From assembly GCA_016859345.1 (NCBI GenBank), contig CM029115.1, positions 14,730,001-14,794,000 of the forward strand: a stretch of DNA of 64,000 nucleotides, in the 5' to 3' direction. Of the stretch, positions 48,301 to 59,057 are shown in pieces. Positions within the stretch are counted from its first letter, which is position 1; each line of letters begins with the position of its first letter. The position numbers and the translations under genes were made by a program. Under the pieces are notes generated by a model that searched no databases, was not told where the DNA came from, and worked only from the letters and a program-made list of their open reading frames with translations. Source of the stretch: Istiophorus platypterus. Taxonomy: Eukaryota; Chordata; Actinopteri; Istiophoriformes; Istiophoridae.

Positions 48301-51300
48301 GAGGAATGTAGAACCATTCCTGATAAAAATCAAACGTGGTTGATCGTGACGTTGCCTTTTGGGATCCTACAAGAGAGATCTGAATCATTCCCTCCCTAAC
48401 ACGTTAACCGTTACATAATGATCAAAGCTGCAGCTGGACAGCGCAATTATCTTGGACTACTGTGACAACACCCATAGCTAAAATCAGGCTGTGTGGTGTG
48501 TACCCCACCTCAAGTCTCAATTCTGTGCTGTGTTTTGTATGAGGGAAGTGCACTAATGGTGTAAACCACGCTTGGCCAGAGAATAGCCTTGTTCTACAGC
48601 CCTGCTTCCCACTGAGGTGTTGCATCAACTAGACCTGCTAGGGTTTATTAAAAAAAAAAAATCCAAGAAAACAAACAAACAAAGAAACAAAAAACTGCTG
48701 GCTGCATTTTCCTGAAAGCTGACAGCTTGGAAACGCATTTTTTTAAGCATCCAAAAATGCTTAGTTGTCATTAGAAATGTGACACAAATGAATATAAACC
48801 CATTTATGTGCCCTGTGTCCTTCTTATCACATCTGTTGAGGACCATAGTATCTGTATGATGCCAGCCAGCCGGCTCCATCATCGCAGTATTACATAAGAG
48901 ACTTATCCGACAAACAGTTCAAGCATTAAAGCAGGAATATCTTCAAGCTCAGCATTTTTTTTAAATCACAATCTTTCTCAAATTATCTTCCTACATAAAA
49001 AGGCTCCGAACGCGTAACCATAACGTGTAGTAGAAGTTGCACATACCAGCATTAGACTCTGGTTCTTTGGCCTTACCCTCAAACATAGGCTTAGAAATCC
49101 ATGTCAGATCTTTGTTTAAAACATAATCACATATCAGTGGCAGAGGCCCCTAATCCCACAAAACCCTATAAAAGCCTCTCTAATATGTTAGAAACCTGGG
49201 AGTCACCACCCCACCCCACCCCAATCCACAAACACACAACCACCAAAACATACATGGCCACACAACAAAGCACAGAGGGGCTACTGTGGATGAAAACTGG
49301 CTTTCAGAGTAAGAGAGGGATACACTGGTTAATAGGAGGCTCCCCCCCGCCTGCTTCTGACGCAAATGAACTGCTAGTCCCTCGTTTACTCAGGGCAAAT
49401 GCGGTGGGCTAGCACGGAGGCCTGTGTGACAATGAGGGGTTTGTTGGTGGAGGAAGGCCGACAGCTGGGGTAGAAGATTGGGTTGGATGGGGGCCGTGCT
49501 CTGGCACACAGAGCCTGGCACAGAGGCCTCGACAGATGGCTGCTGAGCAGCGAGGCTGCAGGGAGACTCTCATAGTACATTCAGAATGGCTGTCACTCAG
49601 AGAGCGGTGAGAGAGAGCGACGAAAGGGACAGAAAGAACGAAGGGCGATGAATGCGGGACGAGCAGTGGAGAGTGACCAAACACTGCTCGCAGTTTACCG
49701 TCGAAACAGGCACACGGTGACTAGCTATTACTCTACTGCTGCATTTTTGAAAACAATAGATGATTTTGCACTCCAGTGTACATTCCCTTACACGCCCTTG
49801 CTCAAGGCCAATAGGGAAGAAATCAGGACTGGCTAGCAACACTTCAGTTAACAGAAGCGTTGCAAGTAAGTTATTTTCTCTATTGATTTAACCACCATTT
49901 ACTTCCTTAATTTGGTTTAGAAAACATCAGAAAACTGTAAAACTGGTCACAATTTCTCATGCGTCAAGAGACATATTCAGTGTTTTACCCTGTGAGATGA
50001 GGAAAAGCAGCAGCGTTTCGCATTTGAGAAGCTTGGCCAAGAGAATGTTTGCCCTTAAAAATTAATTAATTGATTATTTAGTTGTGAGAATAGTTAGGGA
50101 TAGATTTTCTGTTAATATGCTAATCAATTAGTAGAAAAATCATTGCAGCTCAAATTGCTAGTCAGCTTCCATAATTTCCTGCGAACCTAACTATTATTTT
50201 GGTGAAACTATTTCAGAATAACTGAGCAGAAACCTTGCTGGTAAAGCTCTGCTACTACACACGATACAGAGTCTCTCTATCAGGCCTCACATCAACCTGC
50301 ACACAAGTCACACACCAATACACATAGATACCATTTCCTTATTGGCATTCTCTGTTAACTGACAGAGCAATTTGATCCAAGAGCTCCAGACATGCTGACA
50401 CGGTCGACTGTGCGGCTACCTGACAACTCAATGATGTATCTGGTTCAAGCGTCAGTAAATCCCCTGACCGGCAGAGAGGAGAAGTGAGAGGGAGGGAAAG
50501 CCTGCACTAATCCCCAAGGCCTGCCATAAGCTGAAATCGCTGGCTAGCATTACTGTAGCCATAAAATCACCACACAGTCCAAAGACACCACACACTCTAC
50601 GCTGTATTGATACCTCCAACCAAGGCATCTCTGCTTACCTTGTCATCTCTGCTTTTCAGCAGTGTGTCCATGTGCTTTGACGACCTGGCGTGAAAGAGCG
50701 TGTGAAGTTAACAAAGTCAAAGCATCAACGCTGCACCTGAGCTGCTTCTCACTGGACATAATGCCCGAAGGCAGGAGCATTTATTGCAAGACCTTATCAG
50801 CTTAATTCAACAGACTGCTGCCGGGGATCTGGCTCACAAGGTCACACACAGACTTTAACACAGCTCACACCTACCAGCTGTGGTTAGCTACATGTAGCAC
50901 TATTGACAACTTTGACAAATCACGAGACCGGTGGACTACGTAGTGTCCCAGAAGCAATAAAGGCATTACAGAGTGAAGGGTTAACCATCATTCACACCAT
51001 TTTCAGTGAAAACATGGATTTATGAGAAGTGTTGGAAATTTTTTCAATTACACTTTGAAAACTTTTTCAATTTGATATACTTTCTCAGATCAAATGTCTG
51101 TGCAAGATTGTTTTGGTGTTTTATTAATTTTTATTGTACTGCTCCTCTGCTCCCCTATCCCACTGCCTCTTTGGGCCCATTATGATTAAACTAGACTGCC
51201 TCTCCCACATCAACACAGGCTATAATACCAACACATGAGCCCACATTGGATGTCTTGTTCTCCTCCTAACTGTTCAACCGTCCCAAGGGAAAGGGCACTG

Positions 51301-52386
51301 CACATGTCATGGTAATGCATACTGTATAAACACAAATACAAAATCTCACAGTGTTTGGAAGGCAAAAGAGAAATATATCAAAGGCACTCTCTCAGCCAAG
51401 AAAACTACAACTGATATTCACCTGATGTCTGGGGTTTATTCACTCTTGATGCTAAAAATTAAAACTGAAACATGAATGTCTGGCCACTATGAAGACCCTT
51501 GGAAACACAGACAAACATGGCAGCATCTAGAGTCTCAACACACAGTCGCTCATGCTAAATAAGATACAAAGTTTGTTCTAAAAGCCTTTTCACTTTCATA
51601 AGTCCTTGCTGAAGGCAGCAGTGTAGAAGTGGAAATAATGATAATATAATAAATGTAAGGCAGTATGAATGGATTAACCTAAAGAGTGAATGAATCAGAG
51701 GAACTGATGAATGGCTGTACAGAGGGAGATTGTGTTATTTGGTTAAGACCCACTGTTATGTCTAATCAAATTACAAATACAGCATCCAATTAAATGCTCA
51801 ACAAAAGATAAATTGTTCTTTAAGAAACTAATTTCTTTTTCCAGGTCAGAGCACAAAATATTTTTACCATGGTATACAAACAGTATTATGATTATATTTT
51901 GTGTAGGGACCCAACACTGGTCAATTGTGAGTGAAAATACAAGAGTATTATGGGCATCATGGGCGCATGATTTGTAAAAAAAACATGCATGAGCATTACA
52001 TGTCTGTTTTCTATCACTAGACTGCTCGTAGTGCTTGACAAAGAAATAAATAAATAAACATAAATTAAAATTAAGTATGAAGATTTAGTCCCTTTTCCCG
52101 CAGGGAGAAAAAACCCAGGACTAGAAATACTTTGATAGAAAAAGGTTAAAAGGTGTAGCAGTAAAAGGTTTGAACACCCTTTTTTGTTTATTCACAAATT
52201 CTAACATAAGATCTCACCACAAAACAAAGATATCATATTAATGTGTGAACCAATCACAACCAAAGGGCTTTTAATTCTGTCTGTACTCCCACTCAGTGGC
52301 CGTGTTTACCCTCTGGTACTCCCATCCCCCTTCTCGCTCTCATGGGCACTGGCTCAGGCAACGGGAGTGAGGGAGAGCAAACACTA

Positions 52387-52458
<72 letters not shown>

Positions 52459-54553
52459 GTGTGTGAGACATTTCACCTTGGTACCAAGGTCAACATAAAG
52501 AAGAGGAATTGCAGGAGAGAGTGGATTGAATGTGAAGTGCAGAGGAGGAGTTTCGGCCAGTGTATGGGATGAATCAGCAGTACTGAGATACTCTAACAAA
52601 ATAAATATTATTCTAATAGAGACATATAAAAGGCCCCTTCCTACACATAACAACGCTTTAAACATAATAGCTTATGGCTAAAATGCATCTGTTTAACAAA
52701 TAATGGCAGAAGACCAATTAAACTGTTGTTTTGTTTGGTCAACACAAAGTAGAACTAGTTCTGCAGTTGACTAGCTGTAGTAAAATGCTGATTATGTAGT
52801 GGTATAGAGCCATGCAGTGGTTTAAAAAAAAAACAAACAAACAAACCCCAAAACAAACCATGAGCCAATCAAGAGTTTGGATTCTTCCTCATACCACCCA
52901 ATTCATTAGCATGTTGCCCAGTAGATCCAGTCAGCTAAGTTGTTCTGGTCTGGCTGCAGACTGTCAGTCATACTAACAAAAGACACCAGTTTAACTGGTT
53001 CTGTTCTATTCATGTTGTAAGTTTGAAACTTGTCTTTCACACAGACACATCATGCCTTGTGTAACATTTGCTGCACAACACAAACTAGTAACAACAATTG
53101 CTAGTTTTGAAATCTAAAATGTGCCTATTCAAGGCAACAAATAGGCAGCAAGGACATGACTGGCTAAGAAAAAAAATGTTTTCGTAAATTTATGATTATG
53201 ACAACAGCAGTAAAAAAAGTTTATTCTAGGTATTATTTGAGGAAGATGGGGCACAGAGACCAGAGAAGCACCTCAGCTCCACCTCTCTACACATGCTTCA
53301 ATAGCAAATAAAACTTTGAGGGAGTAGTGCACACCCTGCAAATGGAAAAGCTCAGCCCATTTCAGATAACAAAATACTCAGCATGCTCCAAGTTGTAACA
53401 CCCATGCAAAGGCTCCACAGCTTGTTTAGTTACTCAACCTCATCTGACTCTCATGTTTCTCAGTCAGAATGGGGAGTGTGCTGCACTTGAAACAACAGCT
53501 CCAGTAAGACCCGGTGGTTCCTCACTTACTCATATACAGTGGGTAAGAGCATGGTTTAACTTGGCACATCATTGCAGTGCAGTGATCAGCCAGAGACTGC
53601 AAAGGACTCGTGTGAAGAAAGAGAAGAGCCTCAGTTCCCTTCGGTGAACACTTTCAAAAGAAACTGAATCACATTTCTAAATATTCTGCAAAAGGAAATG
53701 CCTCAAAGTCCTGAGCTCTTCCAAGAAGAGAACCCTACAATGACACTTTTAAGAAGTAGTCGGACGTGTGTAAGGCAGCGAAAGGCAGCCGGGCTCGAAG
53801 GACCAGATCAGCATGATTACCAGTAGCCAGGCTTCACTGAGGAATGAATGGTGGGACTATACAGAGCACCGTTTGGACTTTTCAGTCCTCTTGCCAAATA
53901 CCTCTACATTATGCTTAAACGGTCAAATCAAATCTCTCAGAATTGACTGTTTCACATCCTACGCTGGTCTCCAAGAAAGCACATGCCTCTGAAAGAATGA
54001 CCCCCCCCCCAAAAAAAAAAGAAAAGGGTTTGAGTCCTTATTTCTCACCTTTAAACAACGGAACAATCTCCTTGGGTTTCTTGAGATCACAGTTTATAGT
54101 GTAGAACAGATAATGATGAATAATGAGAGGGGGGGGGATTTTTGACACAGAGACGAGATCTCTGGCTTCTACTGGACATTTTTTTTTTTTTTTTTTTTAG
54201 CAAGTAGACAAACTGCGGTATTCACAGGCTGCGGCATCTTCCTGACACTTCGGAAACGCTCGATTCCGCATTAAATTCGGTGACTGGAAACGTGGCCTGC
54301 GTTGGGTTGACTGTGTCCCACACACACTCACACACACACACACACACACACACCTGCAGCCAGCCCGTCGAGCCACCACAGGCCCGAAAGCAGCACAGGT
54401 TTCCCGTCGCGAAGTTGAAGCGCAAAGCCGCCGGGTCCCCGTCGCGTTTTCTACATTTACCTGCTGCTTGTCAAAATGCTCCCTCTCCGCGCCGAGGTTG
54501 GCCTCGGTCCGCCTGCTCTTCACCCGTGTGGGCACCTGTCTTATGCTGTTCAT
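35829..54553 (-). CDS. hip1r: huntingtin-interacting protein 1-related (HIP1R)
   Basis: Thirty-two coding exons from 54553-54461 to 35837-35829 join in phase to 1,070 aa (human HIP1R: 1,068 aa, the same exon count as I recall it). Order of parts: MNSIRQVPTRVKSRR start, ANTH domain (about 30-155), linker with an Asp/Glu run, coiled coil (about 360-650), THATCH/I-LWEQ actin-binding domain (about 770-1010) and a Pro/Lys-rich tail. The protein is an endocytic adaptor. ANTH binds phosphoinositides, the coiled coil binds clathrin light chain, and THATCH binds F-actin, so it couples coated pits to actin and restrains assembly through cortactin. It resembles HIP1R rather than HIP1 because of the MNSI start, DQTFGPPNG and the Pro-rich end. 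Exon lists are in the three domain entries. The first intron is 7.2 kb. Confidence 0.97.
39572..43290 (-). other. hip1r: hip1r central exons: coiled coil
   Basis: Exons 12-21: 43290-43235, 43126-43054, 42602-42419, 42325-42237, 42131-42015, 41936-41835, 41637-41443, 40257-40110, 39885-39799, 39679-39572. Exon 12 gives FDIFDQTFGPPNGG. Exons 13-18 are continuous heptads, for example LQIESLKRDLELLRAELERV and YNKLKEKHTELVASHAELLR, the region that dimerises and binds clathrin light chain. Exons 19-21 lead into the globular part (LDDPLHIRCTSSP, HFSHLAADTIING). The intron between exons 18 and 19 (40258-41442, about 1.2 kb) is empty of other features. Confidence 0.93.
43621..43666. repeat. (GGAT)n-(AAAT)n compound microsatellite
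   Basis: Five to six GGAT units pass directly into five to six AAAT units in the intron upstream of hip1r exon 11. A second AAAT array of about six units lies at 45711-45735. Confidence 0.9.
46357..46391. repeat. 9-bp tandem repeat
   Basis: TGTCTTAAA is repeated four times in a hip1r intron. Confidence 0.85.
48165..48191 (+). repeat. G-quadruplex-type tract
   Basis: Four G runs (4, 4, 6 and 4 G) are separated by loops of 6, 1 and 1 nt, a canonical intramolecular quadruplex pattern on the plus strand, which is the non-template sense for hip1r pre-mRNA only on the opposite strand. Confidence 0.75.
49207..49222 (-). repeat. C-rich tract, G-rich on hip1r sense strand
   Basis: CACCCC repeats give GGGGTGGGGTGGGGTGG on the minus strand, so the hip1r pre-mRNA would carry three G4 runs plus a G2 run. 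Confidence 0.7.
50639..50671 (-). CDS. hip1r: candidate alternative first coding exon of hip1r
   Basis: Inside hip1r intron 1 the minus strand has an ATG followed by ten codons (MDTLLKSRDDK) that end exactly at a strong donor AAG|GTAAGC. The exon ends in phase 0, the same as canonical exon 1, so it would splice in frame to exon 2 (LSSISKAIN...). The encoded peptide would replace MNSIRQ...DKQQ and leave the ANTH domain whole. No TATA box or CpG island is evident immediately upstream. I do not recall this peptide from a described isoform. Confidence 0.4.
52390..52466. repeat. (CA)n microsatellite flanked by a short (GT)n
   Basis: About 33 CA units end abruptly in AGTGTGTGTG, so the 3' end can fold back on the array as a CA/GT hairpin. 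Confidence 0.95.
54319..54353. repeat. short (CA)n repeat near hip1r exon 1
   Basis: About 17 CA units with one CT interruption, roughly 100 bp inside the first intron. Confidence 0.9.
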
Positions 54554-55060
54554 CCTCGGCTCCCGACGACGACGAGGGTTTGGGGGGTTTTTTAATTTCG
54601 GTTTTTTGTTTTGTTTTAGCGAGAAATACCTATCCTCGCTTTCCTCCCCCCCCCTCTCCTCCTCCTCTTCCTTTCAAAAACAAAAACCGAAAAAAAAAAA
54701 AACCCAAAAATAAAATAAAACAAAATTTAATTTAAACCAAACGACCCCGGTAATCCGTCCGGTCGAGCGGGGGTATCAGAGGCTTCTTCTCCTCTCCGGA
54801 CCCCGGGCTCGGTGTGCGGTCGCCGCGGACATCCCCCTCCGAGCTGCGGCTCTTGTCACTGGAGGATGCGCCGCGGCCGAGGAAGGAGGAAAACGCCGAG
54901 CGGAGGCGCGTCGTCGGCGCGTCGGCTGCTCCGCGCTCCGCGCCGCGTTACGTGGACGGATCCTCCCACCGCCGCCGCCGCGTCCTGCCTCCCACACGCC
55001 GTGTCACATTTTCCGGCTGCGTTTAAAGTAGCGCAGCGATGTGTATCGATTGGAACCAGC
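54400..55060 (-). promoter_or_regulatory. hip1r: hip1r CpG-island promoter
   Basis: High GC and CpG density surrounds the first coding exon and continues upstream to about 55.03 kb, interrupted by A- and T-rich runs at 54585-54740. There is no TATA box close to the start codon, as is usual for CpG-island genes. The transcription start is probably within 54.75-55.03 kb; this is inference. Confidence 0.55.
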
Positions 55061-57904
55061 TTTACCCTCGTTATTTATTTTTTTTTATTGTTTTTGGGTT
55101 TTTTTGTTGTTGTTGTTTTTATTCCCCCACCACCTCCAAGCTGGGAGCAGTGACGTCATTTCAACGAACCCAAAACTCATTAGGATTTTTCCAGGGGCTT
55201 TTTTTGTTTTTGGTTTTGTTTGGGTTTGGGTTTTTTTCTTTTTTTTTTTTTTGATGCTATCGCTTAATCCCGACATTACTTCTGCCTTTTGAAATAACAG
55301 TCGAGCAGTGAGGACACAAACCAGGAAATTAATCTCAGATTGAAATCACAGGATGTGCCTACATTTGAGTAGACCGCTGTGTCACAAGGAAATGCGGGGC
55401 CCGGCCATTAACTACAGCTTAAAACTCAGAAAGTATCATATTATAAAACATGTCTGATACACACAATACACAGAAAACTCAGTCACAGTTTAAATGCTTC
55501 TATTGGGCCTCTGTTTATTCAGATTAGCTAATATGGCCGCAGGTGGTTGTGACCCCTACATGTGCAAGTTTAAATAAAAGAATGAAATGGACAGTGTTTG
55601 CCAGTTGCCTTGCAGGATTACACAGTGTGAAAATGAATAAAATGTTAAAATGAGTTTGATATCAGTTTTATCAGCCTATCATTTTCTTTCCTTTTGTGAC
55701 GGCATTGTTCCTTATGTATTTATGATCAGTTCACTCATGGCCGTCTTAACGTTTCTTCATTAGGCCGCCCAAAGCTTTAAAAAGCCAGCAATGGATCATT
55801 CATGTAGGTCATCTGCTTCTGGTTATTTAAATCTCATCTGATGTTTGGATCTAATGAAGGACATCGACAAGTGATACTGGATTTTCTTATCATTTTGCTT
55901 TATTTCCATCAATACTTTAATGGATGATGGGTTTTTTTTTTACCCTCGACCATTGCGTCTCTCCTGTTTTGCCATGGTATCTTGAAAAACCTGATTTGTT
56001 AGTTTCCATCACTGCTTCCTCCATTTTTTTTATCATTAGATAGCTTCAGAAAAAACCTTTAAACAAATTATTTCAAACAATCAAGACAAAGTTAACAGTC
56101 CTACATTCTAAAAGTCTACAGTATAACCAGTTTTCACTGATTTTTGTTAATGCCAACCGTGTTACATCAGGCTTCACGTGCACTGTTGTTTGCCAATCTG
56201 CTGTTCATGTTTGGCTGTTCAGTGCCAGACCGAGAGAAACTGTTTGTCAGGAAACTAACACTTCAGTTCTTTCTTATATACTGTGTAGGTTCTGTCCGCA
56301 TTCAGTCCTCCTCAAAGTTGTATGACTGGAATTTTATGATCGCTGCACCGGGTGGAGCAAAGACCATGATGTTTTGCTCCTAGGCATGCAGGTAGAAGAA
56401 ACAGGGCTGATGGGACAACAGGAGAAGGGAACAAAAGGAAGTGTTTACCCTTCAGGCCAAACTGGCCCTTTTGCATTTTTTCCATCCAGCAGTCTTTCAA
56501 CTGCGAAGCCCTATGTCACATCCATATATGACTTACTGAGTGACAGCTGTGACATGTGAAAAGATAGTAACTGATGTAATGACATTATGACCGATTAGTC
56601 GTATGAGAAAAGTCATATGCGCACTTAGGTCATTAGGGTTTTTTTTCCCCACCATTTTGTCACTTTGTAAAGTAATATAAACTAGTTGGAATGAGTATGT
56701 CTTACTCAGAAACATTCACTCATCAAATGCTTAGCAATACCCACTCCTAGAGCCTTTCTTAATAGCAAACTCCCAGTTTCCAAATGAGGATTAAGAGGAA
56801 TGATTACTAAAAACTGACTCAGGAAAAATGTTTCAGATCATGTAATCATGGTCTGATACAACAGTCCTGCATTACTCCTCCCTTAATGAATGTTATAATG
56901 TTAAGTTTGTGTTTCTGAGGTGTTGATTAAACTGAGTGATCATTTTGGAAGATTTAGCTTGTGTTGCTGTTTAACTGTATTGCATTATACAGCAAGGTTA
57001 TTTAGCCTATGCTCAGTGAGTTAATTCGAGTGAGAAAAATAATAGAAATACTTTTCAGTCCAATACAGTTCAACAGCACCACGCACTTCATTCAGTTGAA
57101 TCAACAACTCTCTGAAACATTTTTCAACACAAACTAATTTTAAAATTCATTAAGGAGGAGTTATCGCAGAAGAGTTGTATTAAACTGCATTATTTTTAGT
57201 TGCGTGTCCCTAATAAACTGTCAACTGAGTGTACCTTAACAGAAGCATTTTTTAATGTTATCCACTAGACAGCAGTAGAGTTTACATATTGGCAGTGTGA
57301 GCTTCCTCATAACCATTTTCAGCCTTTTGTAGCCTCTGATTATTAAATCCTGTGTATGAATGAACCAGTGAATTCATCACAACCAGTGCCCCATCAACCA
57401 CGACTAGATGACACTGTTAATCATAAGAGAAGAAACTCTAATTACATCCTATACAACTCATATGGTAACGCAAAACAAAACAGGCAATACACTGCTATCT
57501 TTTTTTTTTCTTTTTCATATTGCTATAGTATTCTCTGAATTAGATATGAGAATAGTTCATTTGATAGCTACATACTGAAAAATACTATCCTATTCATTTC
57601 CCACATCTATACATCTCCGAAATAGGGTTGGAAATCATTTGGATTTTATCTATTCCATTCACCACCTGCAGTACTTAGAGTCTAGTTTTAACTGTTAGAC
57701 CTGGATTTAGGTATTTTCTCATATTCATCCTTGCAGATCCTCCTTGTCAGACTTGTTGGAGCTTATCAACGAACTGGATCCTCAGGTCTCTCAGCACATT
57801 TTCAGTAAGGGTGTGAATTTTAACTTTGGGTAGATCAGTAACACTGAAAGACTTGTCACTCCAGCACAGTCTTGCCTTATTTTTAAGGTTTGGGGTTTTT
57901 TTTG

Positions 57905-57906
<2 letters not shown>

Positions 57907-57935
<29 letters not shown>
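57907..57935. repeat. poly(A) run, 29 nt
   Basis: An uninterrupted A run about 60 bp left of the Tc1 relic. Confidence 0.9.
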
Positions 57936-57937
<2 letters not shown>

Positions 57938-57979
57938 ATCCTCAATGTGAATTTATACACATGGTAGATCAGGTTTTTG

Positions 57980-58120
57980 TTAAATACCCAACCCAATTTT
58001 TCCCTGTGCATCATCCTCTCAACCTTGACCAGTCTTTTTGGCAGGGATACATCATCATCAGCCTGATGCTGCCACCACCAGGCTTCACTGTAGATTAGAG
58101 TTAAGGTATCTGGTTTGCAA
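57980..58120 (-). mobile_element. relic of a Tc1/mariner transposase gene
   Basis: On the minus strand GTGAAGCCTGGTGGTGGCAG translates to VKPGGGSI, matching the VKHGGGSIMLWGCFS block of fish Tc1-like transposases. Further on, KDWSRLRG corresponds to the family's GRLVRIEGKM. The plus strand shows the familiar GATGCTGCCACCACCA word. A stop (TGA) falls between the two motifs and the LWGC residues are lost, so the copy is dead. Neither the terminal inverted repeats nor the catalytic DDE segments were found, so this is an internal fragment. Confidence 0.8.
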
Positions 58121-58486
58121 CAGTTGTTCAGTAGTGTTTGCCATACAACAGTGAATTGAGGTTTTGTACAGGTGAAATTAATTTCACCAGCAAAATTTGG
58201 AAAAAGAACAGATAAGTTACATACTCTCCAGTTAATGAAATAAAATAAATTCATAGACAAAAACCTGTAGCGAAGAGTGAGTTTCTCAGAGGACTTAATC
58301 ATTGTTATAACTGAAACGAGAAGTACAGTGTATTCAACTTATACAGAAATTACACAACTCTCAACTCATATTTTGTTGCTGTTATTGACATCCATTGCAT
58401 TAAATATGGCAATTTTTCCCACACATATGAATGAAAATATAAACTTTTCATTATAAGAAACTCATCCATAATCATGAAAAAAAACA

Positions 58487-58514
58487 TTTTTATCATAAAT
58501 TTTTATGATAAAAA
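58487..58514. repeat. 11-bp palindrome with 6-nt spacer
   Basis: TTTTTATCATA at 58487-58497 is mirrored as TATGATAAAAA at 58504-58514. It lies in AT-rich DNA about 430 bp beyond the kntc1 poly(A) signal and might be a small transposon remnant or chance. Confidence 0.75.
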
Positions 58515-58943
58515 GGTCACATAATGTCTCAAAACTCTCTCACACCAGGAAATCTATGATCATAATAAAATCCAAGTTATAATAATAATGAAATATAAAG
58601 ATCATTTTTAGTTATGAAAAAAAAGGTCTCTAAATATTTTTTTCATTTGGTCAATGCAATGTCCACCCTTTTGGAACAAGTAATAAAGATTTATAGCCTC
58701 ATCATAGCAATGTGTGATACAATCACATCAACATGGACCAGAATCCCAAAGGAGCATTTTCAAAATCTTGTGGAATCAATGTCATGAGGAATTGAGACTG
58801 TTTTTTGAAAGCAAAAGGAGGCCCCACTCAGTAATAGTATGCTGCTCTTGATAAAGTCCTCAATGAATGTAATGGTCTGCTGCTTCTAAAAAAGTTTGAT
58901 CTCTCCAAGAAATCCCCTATGCAATTTTCAGTAATGAAAAGCA

Positions 58944-58949
58944 TTTATT
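58944..58949 (-). terminator. kntc1: kntc1 poly(A) signal
   Basis: AATAAA on the minus strand lies 109 bp downstream of the proposed kntc1 stop codon, giving a short 3' UTR of about 130 nt. Confidence 0.6.
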
Positions 58950-59057
58950 CAAATGTTAAAAGAACAATTGAAGGATTAATGTCAAGTGCAAATAGAGCAT
59001 CTCAGCCCAAAACAGACTAAGAAAGATTATATAAATACAGTCCAAAGAAGTGTCAGT

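Larger units (their letters stand above)
47219..54460 (-). other. hip1r: large first intron of hip1r
   Basis: A 7.2-kb intron between coding exons 1 and 2. It holds a candidate alternative first exon (50639-50671), two G-quadruplex-type tracts on opposite strands (48165-48191 and 49207-49222), a CA/GT repeat (52390-52466), a shorter CA repeat (54319-54353), a C10/A10 run near 54001-54020 and a T run at 54180-54198. No exon of another gene was recognised. Confidence 0.8.
43400..54553 (-). other. hip1r: hip1r N-terminal exons: ANTH domain and acidic linker
   Basis: Exons 1-11 in transcript order: 54553-54461, 47218-47155, 46838-46696, 46253-46197, 46056-45976, 45834-45758, 45534-45473, 44743-44603, 44433-44376, 43835-43760, 43567-43400 (residues 1-340). 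The phosphoinositide-binding signature K-X9-K-X-K-H is intact: Lys37, Lys47, Lys49 and His50 in KAINSTETPVKEKHAR. Later landmarks are KGAYTFWSYALGFPL, CRLSPLIQVIQDCSHLYHFT and MMYFKRLIQIPKLPD. Exon 11 holds an acidic stretch with six consecutive Asp (about residues 315-320). Confidence 0.93.
55060..58940. other. intergenic DNA between hip1r and kntc1
   Basis: About 3.9 kb, AT-rich, with a G/T-only stretch at 55075-55255, a poly(A) run, a Tc1 transposase relic and a small palindrome (listed separately). Frames such as 56144-56383 have no recognisable homology. Confidence 0.5.
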
